Assembly (NCBI GenBank): GCA_038532285.1
Contig: JBCBAV010000001.1
Coordinates: 14,352 to 78,351, forward strand
Source: Tateyamaria sp038532285
Lineage (GTDB): Bacteria; Pseudomonadota; Alphaproteobacteria; Rhodobacterales; Rhodobacteraceae
Length of the DNA: 64,000 nucleotides
Direction of reading: 5' to 3'
The position numbers were made by a program, and so were the translations under genes. How positions within the stretch are numbered: position 1 is the stretch's first letter; each line of letters opens with the position of its first letter. Positions 16,126-26,202 of the stretch are shown here, in pieces. The notes beneath the pieces are model-generated. The model searched no databases and was not told where the DNA came from. It saw nothing but the letters and a program-made list of their open reading frames with translations.

Positions 16126-17310
16126 CTATTCGAGGAACGGCGTGGGGTCGACGCTGTCAAAGCCGTCGCGCACTTCGAAATGCACAAATGCATCGTCCGC
16201 GCTGTCGCGCAGGGCCGCGATGGGTTGGCCGCGACCTACGCTGTCGCCCTTGGCCACCTGCACGTCCGCGACATTGGCATAGACGGTCAGCAGATTGTTG
16301 TCGTGGCGCACGACGATGATCGGCACGCCTTCGGCGCTTTGGGTGATGGCGGCAACGGTGCCCTCTGCCGCGGCCCCGACAGGTGTGCCGGGTGCCGCCT
16401 TGATGTCGATGCCCTCGTTGCGGCCTTTGGCATATGGGCGGATGATGCTGCCGGTCACCGGCAGGGCGAACTGCGCGTTTGACGTGGTGCTCACGTTGCC
16501 CACGTCCGCGACGGGTTTTTCAGGCACCGGCGCCGGGGTCGCCGTTGTGGTTTCGTCATCCGGCAGCGCCTCTGTGGCGCTTGGCGGTGTGGGGGTCGGC
16601 GAGCCTTGGCCCGGTGCGGTGGTTGCGTCGGGATCGCGCGGCTTGGGTGCCGCGACGCGGGCCACGGGGATCAACAGGAATTGCCCCTCGCGCACGGCGA
16701 AATCAGCGCCAAGCCCGTTCCATTCGGCCAGCGATTTGGCGGGCACGTTGTAAAGTCGCGCGATGGTAAAGGCGGTTTCGCCCCGTTCGACCTTGTGCCG
16801 GATCGGTTCCTGTCCGGTTTGTGGCAGTGCCACGCGCTGCACCGGTTCGCTGGCGGGCGTTGGGGCCGCTTTGTCAATGGCGTTGCCTGCAAGCGTTGTC
16901 ACGTCGACCGACGGCGGCCGGATCGGACCGGTGGCGCTGGCACCGGTGGCGGGCGAGGGTTCGGACACGCGACGGGGCAGGGCGATCACTTCACCCGCGC
17001 GCAAGGCGACGTCACGAGAGATTCCATTGAAGCGGCCAAGTTCGTCCGCAGGCAGACCGACACGGCCCGCCACGTCCGACAGCGTGTCGCCACGGCGTGC
17101 CACGGCAACCTGAAAATTCGGGTATGAAATGATGCCGCGATCGTCCGGGCGCGGGCGGTCTTCGGTTGCGGTCTGCGCCGCCTGGCTGGTGGAAAACCCG
17201 CCCGACAGTCCGCGCAGGTCGAAATCCAGCGGCTCGGTGCAGGCGGAAATCAGCGCAAGGCTGCAGCTTGACAGGATCAGCGGCACGCGCCGGGGCAACA
17301 CTTGGGGCAT
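16126..17310 (-). CDS. nlpD: LysM and degenerate LytM (M23) lipoprotein, NlpD-like
   Basis: A 394-residue predicted lipoprotein: a signal peptide ending LISAC (lipobox Cys near residue 23), two LysM domains (about 65-110 and 155-205), a Pro/Thr-rich linker and a C-terminal M23/LytM domain from about 285. The zinc site is incomplete: the first ligand region reads NEGIDI instead of HxGxD, and the last reads FVHFEVR instead of HLHFE. So it is probably an amidase activator like NlpD or EnvC rather than a peptidase. The order surE-pcm-nlpD is a classic one. It is 66 bases after pcm. Confidence 0.85.
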   Translation of the reverse strand: MPQVLPRRVPLILSSCSLALISACTEPLDFDLRGLSGGFSTSQAAQTATEDRPRPDDRGIISYPNFQVAVARRGDTLSDVAGRVGLPADELGRFNGISRDVALRAGEVIALPRRVSEPSPATGASATGPIRPPSVDVTTLAGNAIDKAAPTPASEPVQRVALPQTGQEPIRHKVERGETAFTIARLYNVPAKSLAEWNGLGADFAVREGQFLLIPVARVAAPKPRDPDATTAPGQGSPTPTPPSATEALPDDETTTATPAPVPEKPVADVGNVSTTSNAQFALPVTGSIIRPYAKGRNEGIDIKAAPGTPVGAAAEGTVAAITQSAEGVPIIVVRHDNNLLTVYANVADVQVAKGDSVGRGQPIAALRDSADDAFVHFEVRDGFDSVDPTPFLE

Positions 17311-17376
17311 CTGCTTCGTCCTCTTCCGGCGCCCATTTACAGGGTTTTTTCCGGTTGCGAGGCTTTTACACCAAAT

Positions 17377-18024
17377 TCACTCTTTGCCCAAGCCCTCGAG
17401 CAGTGGGACAAACCGGACCTCGCGCAATTCATCGTAATCCACACCTTTCTCGTGCTTGCGCACGCGGATCAGGCTTTGGACCTGATCGGATTGACCGACG
17501 GGCAACACCATGACGCCGCCGACCTTGAGTTGGGCCAGCAGCGGGCCGGGCGGGTCTTCGGCGGCAGCGGTGACGATGATGCGGTCAAACGGGGCCTGAT
17601 CCGGCAGCCCGTGACTGCCGTCGCCCGTCATGGCGGTGATCGTATGCAGATCCAGACCATCAAAGATCGCGCGCGCCTCGCGCACGAGCCGACGGTGGCG
17701 GTCGATGGTGTAGACCCGGCGGGCCAGCTTGGCCAATATCGCCGCTTGATAGCCTGATCCGGTGCCGATCTCGAGCACCTTGTCGCGCGGGGTGACCTGC
17801 AGCGCCTGCGTCATCAACCCGACGACAGAGGGTTGCGAGATGGTCTGACCACAGGCGATGGGCAGCGGCATGTCCTCATAGGCGCGCTCCGCAAAGAGGC
17901 CGCGCACAAAGGGGCCGCGGTCGATCTCTTCCATCGCTTGCAGGACGGCGCTGTCCGTCACCCCGCGCGAGCGCAGGGCATAAAGGAACTGCATCTTGCG
18001 CGTGGCGAGATCGTCGTCGCTCAT
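17377..18024 (-). CDS. pcm: Protein-L-isoaspartate O-methyltransferase
   Basis: A 215-residue SAM-dependent methyltransferase that repairs isoaspartyl residues in damaged proteins. The SAM motif is VLEIGTGSGYQAAILAKL near residue 75, with the family segment ISQPSVVGLMTQAL just before it. The start overlaps the surE stop by ATGA, so translation is coupled. It is the standard partner of surE, the stationary-phase survival pair, and is followed by the LysM/LytM lipoprotein gene. Confidence 0.93.
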   Translation of the reverse strand: MSDDDLATRKMQFLYALRSRGVTDSAVLQAMEEIDRGPFVRGLFAERAYEDMPLPIACGQTISQPSVVGLMTQALQVTPRDKVLEIGTGSGYQAAILAKLARRVYTIDRHRRLVREARAIFDGLDLHTITAMTGDGSHGLPDQAPFDRIIVTAAAEDPPGPLLAQLKVGGVMVLPVGQSDQVQSLIRVRKHEKGVDYDELREVRFVPLLEGLGKE

Positions 18025-18794
18025 CTGGCGATGCTTTCGAGGGCGGCCAACTGGTCATGGGCGGTGAAATCCGCGCGCATCGGCGTAACCGAGATATAGC
18101 CGTCAAGGTTGCGGTCCACGTCCGTGCCGGGCGCTGTGGTGGCCTGCTGATTGCCGCCCCGCACCCACAGGAACTGCCGACCCGAGGGCGATTGGGTTGC
18201 TTCTGTGTGAAAGCCAAGGCCCGGGCGCAGGCCCTGCGGCACCACTGCGATGCCCTTGACATCGGCGGCCAGCACGGGCGGAAAGTTGACGTTGTAAAAC
18301 AGCTGGTAGCCATCCTGATCCTTTGGATTGGCATCAAGGATGCGGCGGATCACCTCGGCGCCATGTTCCGCCGAGGCTTCGAACGGGTGGTTGGCGCCTG
18401 CGTTGCGCGGCCCGTAGAACTGCGACAAGGCGATGGCGGGCACGCCTTGCAATGACCCTTCGATCGCGGCACCGAGCGTGCCCGAATAGAGCGCGTTTTC
18501 CGCCGAGTTGTTGCCGCGGTTCACGCCCGACAGGATCAGGTCCGGTGCGCCCGGCAGCACCTCGTGTAGGCCGGCGAGCACGCAATCTGCGGGGCTGCCT
18601 TCGACCGCGACGCGGCGGTCGCCGATCTGCTGGATCATGAACGGGCGGGCATAGCTGATGCAGTGGCCCACGCCGGACTGTTCAAACGCGGGAGCCACAA
18701 CCCAGAGGTCGTCTGACAGCGTGGCGGCGATCTCCTCCATCACGCTGAGCCCGGGGGCCGAGATACCGTCGTCATTGGTGATGAGAATGCGCAT
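18021..18794 (-). CDS. surE: 5'/3'-nucleotidase SurE
   Basis: A 257-residue metal-dependent nucleotidase. The N-terminus carries the family signature RILITNDDGISAPGL (residues 2-16) with the acidic metal pair DD. SGVNRGNN near residue 92 and SGTLGAAIEG near 105 complete the active site. The length is typical for SurE. It starts at 18794 with AAGGGG upstream, and is the first gene of surE-pcm-nlpD on the minus strand. Confidence 0.95.
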   Translation of the reverse strand: MRILITNDDGISAPGLSVMEEIAATLSDDLWVVAPAFEQSGVGHCISYARPFMIQQIGDRRVAVEGSPADCVLAGLHEVLPGAPDLILSGVNRGNNSAENALYSGTLGAAIEGSLQGVPAIALSQFYGPRNAGANHPFEASAEHGAEVIRRILDANPKDQDGYQLFYNVNFPPVLAADVKGIAVVPQGLRPGLGFHTEATQSPSGRQFLWVRGGNQQATTAPGTDVDRNLDGYISVTPMRADFTAHDQLAALESIAR

Positions 18795-18963
18795 GTGATG
18801 CCCCTTTTGAACTTAGTATGAGGCGTGCGCACCTGTGGCAACGGGGGTATGGCGCAGGCTAGGCGTTTTTGGGCAGAAGCCGCGCGGGCGTGGCGTGGAT
18901 GCCGCAAGGGTGTGGGGATAGGGATGCGCTGCAGTTGCCATCCGCAGGCCCGGTTGTGCGTTC

Positions 18964-19000
18964 GGGAGCCTCCGGCGGAGGTATTTTTGGCCAGAAGAAG
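18964..19000. repeat. Intergenic hairpin repeat (CCTCCGGCGGAGG family), copy 1
   Basis: GGGAG, then the stem CCTCCGGCGGAGG, then TATTTTTGGCCAGAAGAAG. Related copies are at 26973-27009, a degenerate one at 33453-33490, and a half copy at 42530. Every copy sits between two genes of the same direction and reads CTTCTTCTGGCC first in the direction of transcription. Apart from this element the 227 bases before surE show nothing. Confidence 0.7.
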
Positions 19001-19021
19001 ACAGGGCGGTCCGCGCCGTAA

Positions 19022-19663
19022 TCAGAGCGGCAGGGCGGCTGTGATCTTTTGCGCTTCGGCGGTGATGTCCGACAGGGTGCTGCGATCCTCGCCGGGGAAG
19101 AAGCGGGCGCGCGTGGCGGTGGGCATGGGGGCCGGGGTGGCGATGTGGACGTGCGGGCCGGTGTTGGCGGTCTCTGCCTGCCAGCTGCGCGCCAGCGCGA
19201 TCTGTGCGGCCTTGGTGGCGCCGTAGGGGCCAAAGAATTTCTGTCCAGCGCGCGCGTCGTCGAAAAACAGTGCGTGGCCAGCCTCGCCCAGCAGCGGGGC
19301 GACATAGGTGATCAGACGCGCGGTGGCGGTGACGTTGCAGGTCACGGATTTTTCCATGTCCTTTGCATCGACCATCGGCGCGGGGGCGAGGGGGGCCGCG
19401 TGGATGGCGGCATGGGCCCAGAGATCGAGGCTGCCCCAGCGATCGAAGATGCCGCGGCACAGCGTCTGCATCGCGCCGTCTTCGGTGATGTCCATCGGGG
19501 CCAGCGTGGCGGCACCGCCTGCGGCCTTGATCGCGTCATCCAGCTCTTCGAGCGCGCCGGTGGTGCGACCCACCGCGATGATGTGGTGTGTGGGCGCAAG
19601 GGCGAGCGCCATGGCATGGCCAAGGCCGCGCGAAGCGCCGGTGATGAGGGCAGTTTTTGTCAT
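19022..19663 (-). CDS. SDR-family oxidoreductase
   Basis: A 213-residue short-chain dehydrogenase/reductase. The cofactor loop TGASRGLGHA is at residues 8-17, and the catalytic YGATK is near residue 140. It is slightly shorter than usual at the C-terminus and lacks the long substrate loop. The start at 19663 was chosen because it begins directly at the beta-alpha-beta fold (MTKTALITG). A longer frame upstream is non-homologous. The substrate is unknown, and it is divergent from a small membrane protein. Confidence 0.82.
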   Translation of the reverse strand: MTKTALITGASRGLGHAMALALAPTHHIIAVGRTTGALEELDDAIKAAGGAATLAPMDITEDGAMQTLCRGIFDRWGSLDLWAHAAIHAAPLAPAPMVDAKDMEKSVTCNVTATARLITYVAPLLGEAGHALFFDDARAGQKFFGPYGATKAAQIALARSWQAETANTGPHVHIATPAPMPTATRARFFPGEDRSTLSDITAEAQKITAALPL

Positions 19664-19782
19664 TGGGGGCGTTTGCCTTGTGAACGAGGGCGGGTCAAGC
19701 GGACAGCACGCCTGCGCCCGGTTTGCGTCCAACTGGTGACGCATTGTGCGGGCAGTGAGATCGGAAACCGAGGGAGTGAGTG

Positions 19783-20289
19783 ATGCGGAATATTGAGGAT
19801 GCGGCGGCAGCACTTGAGGCGCATGGCACAGAGACGCCGGAATGGCTGGAGCGGGCGGTGGATCGTACGAAAGGTGTTCCGGTGTTGGCCGGATTCACCA
19901 AGAACGTGATGATGCTGTGGCACCTGCGCGTGTTCTACACGACCACGCGCATTGCCGGGTTCTGCGGTGTCACCAACCGCGCGCTGTTCAATGCGGCCGT
20001 AACCCCGCTGTTGTGCGCTGTTGGTGTTGCGATGATGGTTGTCTTTGGCGTTTTGGACACGTTTTGGACCATGGCAGCGGGGTTTCCCAATGTGCCTGCG
20101 CTGTTCTGGGGCTTTGTCCTGCTGTTTGTTTACATGATCGTGGAGGGGCTGGCGGCGCTGGTCACCTCGGTCGCGATCTTGCACGGCACCTATGACCACG
20201 CGTGCAGCGGCGTCGCGCCGGATCATCATTTCGACGTTCGGGGGCTGCGTTTTCCGCGCGGGCGCAACGTGTTTTCGCCCAAAGGCTGA
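19783..20289 (+). CDS. Small inner-membrane protein of unknown function
   Basis: A 168-residue protein with two hydrophobic segments: AAVTPLLCAVGVAMMVVFGVL (broken by small residues, about 70-90) and FWGFVLLFVYMIVEGLAALV near 108-127. The N-terminal 50 residues are soluble and charged. The start at 19783 follows AGGGAG; a GTG one codon earlier is possible. It sits alone between a divergent SDR and convergent purF, with its stop directly beside the purF stop. No family was recognised. Confidence 0.6.
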   Translation: MRNIEDAAAALEAHGTETPEWLERAVDRTKGVPVLAGFTKNVMMLWHLRVFYTTTRIAGFCGVTNRALFNAAVTPLLCAVGVAMMVVFGVLDTFWTMAAGFPNVPALFWGFVLLFVYMIVEGLAALVTSVAILHGTYDHACSGVAPDHHFDVRGLRFPRGRNVFSPKG

Positions 20290-21774
20290 CTACTCGGCGG
20301 CCTTCATCCGGAAACCCTGTTCCAGCATGTCCACCGGATCAATCGGATAGTCGCCGGTGAACACCGCGTCGTAGTATGCGGGGGCGTCGGTGTCGCGGCC
20401 TTCCTTGATGCCGAGCGCGCGGTAGAGACCGTCGATGCTGACGAATTTCAGGGAATGAACGCCGAGGTAATCGCGGATCTCGTCTTCGGACATTCGGGCG
20501 GAGATCAGGTCTTCGCGCCGGGGCAGGTCTACGCCAAAGAAACAGGGCCACATGACGGGCGGCGAGGTGATGCGGTAGTGGACCTCAGCGGCACCCGCTT
20601 CGAGGATCATGTCCTTGAGCTTGCGGGTCGTGGTGCCGCGCACGATGCTGTCGTCGACGAGGATCACCCGCTTGCCTTTGACCAGGTGGCGGTTGACGTT
20701 GAGTTTCAGGCGCACGCCCATGTTGCGGATCTGTTCGGTGGGCTCGATGAAGGTGCGGCCCACGTACTGGTTGCGCACGATGCCCATCTCGAACGGGATG
20801 CCGGATTGCTGGGAATAGCCGATGGCCCCGGGGGTGCCGCCGTCGGGCACAGGGCAGACCATGTCGGCCTCCACCGGCGCTTCGCGGGCCAGTTCGCGGC
20901 CAATCTCGCGCCGGACCTCGTAGACCGATTTGCCGCCTAGAATGCTGTCGGGGCGGCTGAAATAGACGTATTCAAAGATGCAGGGCTGGGGGCGCACCGG
21001 CTCGAACGGGCGGTAGCTCATCACGTGCCCTTCGGAGATCACCACCATCTCGCCCGGTTCTATCTCGCGTACGAACTCGGCGCCGATGATGTCGAGCGCG
21101 CACGTCTCGGACGACAGGATCATCGCCTCTCCCAACTGGCCCAGCACAAGGGGCCGGATGCCCAGGGGATCGCGCACGCCGATCAGTTTGGTGCGGGTCA
21201 TGGCGACGATGGAAAACGCGCCCTCGACCTGGCGCAGGGCCTCTTTCATTCGGTCGGGGATGGTGCGGCCCATGGACCGTGCCATCAGGTGGATGATGCA
21301 TTCGGTGTCCGAAGACGACTGAAAGATCGAGCCGCGTTCGATCAGTTCGCGGCGCAGCTGGTTGGCGTTGGTGATGTTGCCGTTGTGGGCAATCGCCGCC
21401 CCACCCATGGCAAATTCGCCAAAGAACGGCTGCACGTCGCGGATCGCGGTCTGGCCCTTGGACCCGGCAGTGGAATAGCGCACATGCCCGATGGACAACG
21501 GGCCGGGCAGCGTTTTCATCACCGATTGCGAGGTGAAGTTATCACGCACATAGCCAAAGCGGCGGGCCGAGTTGAACCCGTTTTCGGGGTCGTGGGCGAC
21601 GATGCCGCCCGCCTCTTGACCGCGATGTTGCAGGGCGTGCAGGCCAAGGGCCACGAAGTTTGCCGCATCCTGCGCGCCGATCACGCCAAAGACGCCACAT
21701 TCTTCGCGGGGGCGATCATCATCGTCGCGAAAGGGGTCGGTCGGCGGGGGCGTGTCGGCCGGTGTTTCGGACAA
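20290..21774 (-). CDS. purF: Amidophosphoribosyltransferase (first step of purine synthesis)
   Basis: A 494-residue enzyme making phosphoribosylamine from PRPP and glutamine. After a short propeptide-like leader comes ECGVFGV, whose Cys is the glutaminase nucleophile, then HALQHRGQEAGGI. The PRPP-binding loop VILVDDSIVRGTT is near residue 365. The likely start is TTG at 21774, with GGAG 7 bases before it; no ATG start gives a sensible N-terminus. It follows cvpA as in many proteobacteria, but a Hint gene is inserted between them. Confidence 0.93.
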   Translation of the reverse strand: MSETPADTPPPTDPFRDDDDRPREECGVFGVIGAQDAANFVALGLHALQHRGQEAGGIVAHDPENGFNSARRFGYVRDNFTSQSVMKTLPGPLSIGHVRYSTAGSKGQTAIRDVQPFFGEFAMGGAAIAHNGNITNANQLRRELIERGSIFQSSSDTECIIHLMARSMGRTIPDRMKEALRQVEGAFSIVAMTRTKLIGVRDPLGIRPLVLGQLGEAMILSSETCALDIIGAEFVREIEPGEMVVISEGHVMSYRPFEPVRPQPCIFEYVYFSRPDSILGGKSVYEVRREIGRELAREAPVEADMVCPVPDGGTPGAIGYSQQSGIPFEMGIVRNQYVGRTFIEPTEQIRNMGVRLKLNVNRHLVKGKRVILVDDSIVRGTTTRKLKDMILEAGAAEVHYRITSPPVMWPCFFGVDLPRREDLISARMSEDEIRDYLGVHSLKFVSIDGLYRALGIKEGRDTDAPAYYDAVFTGDYPIDPVDMLEQGFRMKAAE

Positions 21775-21865
21775 TGGGCAGCTCCGAATCCTTAACGAGG
21801 GTACCCGGGGTTTAGCAAGCCGCAGGGGCGCTGTCACGACGCGATCACGTGTGTCCGACCGGGGG

Positions 21866-22567
21866 TCAGGCGGCGCTGGCGTAATGACACCAGACGGCGG
21901 CCTCTGCTGCCGACAGGCTGGGCGCAACGCTGCTGCCAAAGCAAGCGCCCATCGGTGCCAGCGCATTGCGCACGACCGTGTCAAAACTGGCAAGACACAG
22001 CGGATCGAGAAACAGGCTTTCAGCGGGTGTGCCGTTTGCGATCAGCAATTGATGATCGGCAAGCAGCACCTGGCTGTAGGTGACCCGTGCTGCGGGTGTG
22101 ACCGTGACGCCCGGCAATCCGATCAGATCCCGTGCCGCCACCAACACGGCGCCCGCCCCGAAAAGCAGTTCCGTCGCGCCATCCGAGATCATCAGGCGCT
22201 GGGCCTGTGATACAACCAACGGGGCAGAGTTGCCCAATACGCCAGTGCCGACCGTAACCGGTGTGTCATGGCCATATCCCATCACGTCGATGTGGTTGAT
22301 CCACGCGACGGGTTGGGCGCCTGCGTCGAGGGTCTGCACCAGATCACCGGCCTTGAGCTGCGCAAGCGGTACATTGCCCTTGGGCGTGGCCAATCGGGTG
22401 CCCGGACCGAAACAGGCGATCTGACCGGGGCGGCATGGCGCGGTCTCGGCCGGGTGAAGCGCCACGACGTTGCGCGCACCATTGCCCGGGGCCGGATCTC
22501 CTTCGCCGGCGCGGCGGTGCACCGGTTGCATGAGACTGAACAGATTGACGCTATCGCGATAAGACAT
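21866..22567 (-). CDS. Hint-domain protein, short form
   Basis: A 233-residue protein, almost entirely a Hint domain. IACFGPGTRLATPKG near residue 50 has the expected Cys, and VAWINHIDV, PLVVSQAQRLMI near 125 and LLADHQLLIANGTPAESL near 180 follow. The N-terminal 48 residues have no signal peptide. AGGTG precedes the start at 22567. It lies between cvpA and purF on the same strand, which interrupts the usual pair. Function beyond possible self-processing is unknown. Confidence 0.78.
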   Translation of the reverse strand: MSYRDSVNLFSLMQPVHRRAGEGDPAPGNGARNVVALHPAETAPCRPGQIACFGPGTRLATPKGNVPLAQLKAGDLVQTLDAGAQPVAWINHIDVMGYGHDTPVTVGTGVLGNSAPLVVSQAQRLMISDGATELLFGAGAVLVAARDLIGLPGVTVTPAARVTYSQVLLADHQLLIANGTPAESLFLDPLCLASFDTVVRNALAPMGACFGSSVAPSLSAAEAAVWCHYASAA

Positions 22568-22675
22568 GAGACACCTAAAGCTGGACAGGTGCGGTCAGTG
22601 TCGCCGGTCAATGGGTTCGATTAGCGGTCGAAAAACGGCATTTTCGCGGTGATTGGGCGGCGGTGCCTGCGCTGC

Positions 22676-23230
22676 TTACTCGCCGCAACTGCCCACCAGA
22701 GCCTCGTATTGCTGGGTGATCCAGCCGAGGGCCTGTTCGGGGTTCTGGTCTTCGATGTTCTGGGTAAAGCGGCCGAACACGGCAGCCGACCGGGATTCGT
22801 CGACCATGGTGAATTCCTGCCCTGTGATCACCGTGTCATAGACAAAGAACGCGATTGCCACGAGCAAGAGACCGCGCGCCACCCCAAAGAGAAACCCCAG
22901 ACCCTGATCGATCCCGCCGAGGGCAGATCGTTGCACGATGGCGGAAAAGAGCGGGGTAAACAGCGACACAACGATCAGCGCCACGGCAAAGACCAGCGCG
23001 AAGGCGCCGATGATGCTCAGTTCGCAACTGTCGGCGATAAAGTCGCCGATCACCGGGATTTCGCGCACCAGCGGTTCGACCCGCGGGGCAAAGAGAAAGG
23101 CCAGAACGGCGGCGGCAATCCAGCCCGCAATCGCCATCGCCTCGCGGACGATGCCGCGCCCGTAGGCCAGAAGCGCCGACAGGATAATGACCACGGCGAC
23201 GATCCCGTCGATGATGGTGAAACCTTCCAT
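22676..23230 (-). CDS. cvpA: CvpA family membrane protein
   Basis: A 184-residue protein with four predicted membrane helices. It starts FTIIDGIVAVVIILSALLAY, followed by GRGIVREAMAIAGWI, a typical CvpA pattern, and contains the GGIDQGLGFLFGVARGLL segment near 115. CvpA is linked to colicin V production and purine-related regulation in enterobacteria; its molecular role is unclear. It starts at 23230, between radA upstream and the Hint-purF genes downstream. Confidence 0.88.
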   Translation of the reverse strand: MEGFTIIDGIVAVVIILSALLAYGRGIVREAMAIAGWIAAAVLAFLFAPRVEPLVREIPVIGDFIADSCELSIIGAFALVFAVALIVVSLFTPLFSAIVQRSALGGIDQGLGFLFGVARGLLLVAIAFFVYDTVITGQEFTMVDESRSAAVFGRFTQNIEDQNPEQALGWITQQYEALVGSCGE

Positions 23231-23256
23231 GTGCCTGTCCTTGCCTTGCCGCGCGG

Positions 23257-24621
<1,365 letters not shown>

Positions 24622-24750
24622 GGGCCCGGTGTGACAGGGCGGCGCGGCGTGGGCAACCCTGACTGTGCAGCACGGTCTGTTGCGCGCATGCGGCAGGGTG
24701 TCAAATGGGTATCATTATTCAAGTAAAATCAGAGGTATGTGCCCTGTTTT

Positions 24751-25206
24751 TCAAGTGGTTTCGGCGGCCTTTTCGCGTTTGCGCGCACGGTCGGTTGCGT
24801 GGCTGATCCACAGGGATGTCAGGATACAGGCGGTAAAGAGATAGAGCCCCCACGCGACCTCGATCCGGCCAACGCCGATGCCCTTGGCAAGGGTGATGTA
24901 GAGCGCGATCAGGAAGATGTCGGCCATGGCCAGTTTGCCCAGAAGACCAAGGGCGGGCAGCACCCGCGGGCTGAGCAGGTGCCAGTGCATCAGGGCGAGC
25001 CCGATGGTTTTCAGATAGGGCGCAAAGAGGGCAAAGACGGTGACGACGAGGGCCAGGAACACGTCCGAACCCCAGAGCGATTGCAGGCCGGTGATCACCG
25101 AGATTTCCGACAGCCCGAAGAGCGGCAGGAGGCCCGCGCGCATCAGGGGTGCGAACCACGACAGCGGGAAGAGGACAAGCAGGGCGAGGTTGATCCAGCG
25201 GTACAT
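24751..25206 (-). CDS. PqiA-like inner-membrane protein
   Basis: A 151-residue membrane protein with about four helices, similar to single-domain paraquat-inducible protein A (PqiA/YebS half). Characteristic text: MYRWINLALLVLFPLSWFAP at the start, PYLKTIGLALMHWHLLSPRVLPALG split by a loop near 70-90, and GKLAMADIFLIAL near 98. These proteins are thought to take part in lipid transport at the envelope. The start at 25206 begins the first helix, and the upstream region carries palindromic elements. Confidence 0.75.
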   Translation of the reverse strand: MYRWINLALLVLFPLSWFAPLMRAGLLPLFGLSEISVITGLQSLWGSDVFLALVVTVFALFAPYLKTIGLALMHWHLLSPRVLPALGLLGKLAMADIFLIALYITLAKGIGVGRIEVAWGLYLFTACILTSLWISHATDRARKREKAAETT

Positions 25207-25317
25207 GGCGCGAGGAGGCCCGGGGCGCTGCGGGCTGTCAAGGGGGGGAGGCGTGCGCCCTGTTAACCCGGCGTTTGGCGGTGGGATTGGGGCTGTTCTG
25301 CCCGTGCGCGGTGCGGG

Positions 25318-25352
25318 TTTTGATGAAAACGGGGCCTGTTTTGTACAATTTT
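25318..25352 (+). repeat. Two-part palindromic element, copy B
   Basis: TTTTGATGAAAACGG, then GGCC, then TGTTTTGTACAATTTT. It matches copies A and C at nearly every position outside the 4-base spacer, except that the right edge of the second palindrome is altered (CAATTTT instead of CAAAA). Confidence 0.75.
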
Positions 25353-25391
25353 GGTCCGCCGTATCGGGGCCTTTTGGCCCCTTTTCTGCCG

Positions 25392-25424
25392 TTTTGATGA
25401 AAACGGGGGGTGTTTTGTACAAAA
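25392..25424 (+). repeat. Two-part palindromic element, copy C
   Basis: This is the most symmetric copy. CCGTTTT-GATG-AAAACGG (25389-25406) is a perfect 7-base inverted repeat, followed by GGGG and then GTTTTGTACAAAAC, a perfect 14-base palindrome. Copies A and B show the same two halves with decayed edges. Confidence 0.75.
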
Positions 25425-25552
25425 CGCGGAAAAAGCGCCTTGGGCGTTGAAAAAATGGGTTAATCCGCGGCGATGGGTCGCGGTTCCGTGTCGCCCGTGC
25501 GGGTCTGTTTGGCCCCTGCGGGACCAAAGGCGCCCGCCCGCCGACCCGGGCG

Positions 25553-26188
25553 CTAACCGCCCAGCGATTTGGTCAGACCGCCCAGAATGCCGCCGATGAT
25601 ATCGCCGAGCCACCAGGCGGATTTTTCGGCCTTGTCCGCCTCGGGGTCATTTGCGGCACGCAGTTCGACCGCGCGCGCGTTCACCTCGATCACCCGGTCT
25701 TGCAACGTTCCGCCAGCGGGCGGGGTGATGCCAATCGCCTCTTCGGCGGCTTCGAGGCTGAGCGTCAATTGCGTCTTGGCGTCGCCCTCAAGCCCTGTCA
25801 GCGTGTCCATTTCGGTGTCGATGCGCGTTTCGATGGCGCGCGTGTGGTTGATGTTCAGCGACCCGGCGTTGTCGAGCAGCCGCGCAATTTCGGCATCGGC
25901 GAAGAGGCGTTCGGCCAGTTTGCGGGCGTCGCGCGGGCGCAGGTTGTCGATTTCGATTGTCAGCTTGAGACAGCCAAAGCCGCCATCAACGATGGAAAGC
26001 TGCACTTGATTGCGTTTTTCGATGAGCCGCAGGGTGAGGGCCAGGTGCTGGGCGTCGAGGTTCCAGTAGCGCGGCCAGCGCAGTTGGAACTGCGCGGGCG
26101 TCAGTGCGGTGTGCACGGGTGTGTGCAATGCTGCGGCGCGGCGCAGCTGGGTGTTGATCTGGGTCAGGAACGTGTCGGCGCGCGGCAT
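25553..26188 (-). CDS. Hypothetical protein, 211 residues
   Basis: No family was recognised. It is soluble-looking, helix-rich, and has an ordered central part (LALTLRLIEKRNQVQLSIVD near 50-70). A Gly-rich amphipathic tail (WWLGDIIGGILGGLTKSLGG) at the very C-terminus could anchor it to a membrane. It lies 14 bases downstream of mlaF on the same strand, so it may be cotranscribed with the lipid-transport genes. The start at 26188 follows AGAAAGG. Confidence 0.6.
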   Translation of the reverse strand: MPRADTFLTQINTQLRRAAALHTPVHTALTPAQFQLRWPRYWNLDAQHLALTLRLIEKRNQVQLSIVDGGFGCLKLTIEIDNLRPRDARKLAERLFADAEIARLLDNAGSLNINHTRAIETRIDTEMDTLTGLEGDAKTQLTLSLEAAEEAIGITPPAGGTLQDRVIEVNARAVELRAANDPEADKAEKSAWWLGDIIGGILGGLTKSLGG

Positions 26189-26202
26189 AAAACGCCTTTC
26201 TC

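Larger units (their letters stand above)
25207..25552. other. 346-base intergenic stretch with two palindromic elements
   Basis: This gap between the DUF-like gene at 25553 and the PqiA-like gene holds copies B and C of the two-part palindromic element (starts 74 bases apart). The 80 bases nearest 25552 are GC-rich with no clear signal. A minus-strand reading frame across the whole gap is a product of its GC content and not supported. Confidence 0.6.

Noticed and set aside
24622..24750. Promoter search before radA
   Set aside because: A TTGACA-like box is seen on the minus strand, but no acceptable -10 follows at 16-18 bases.
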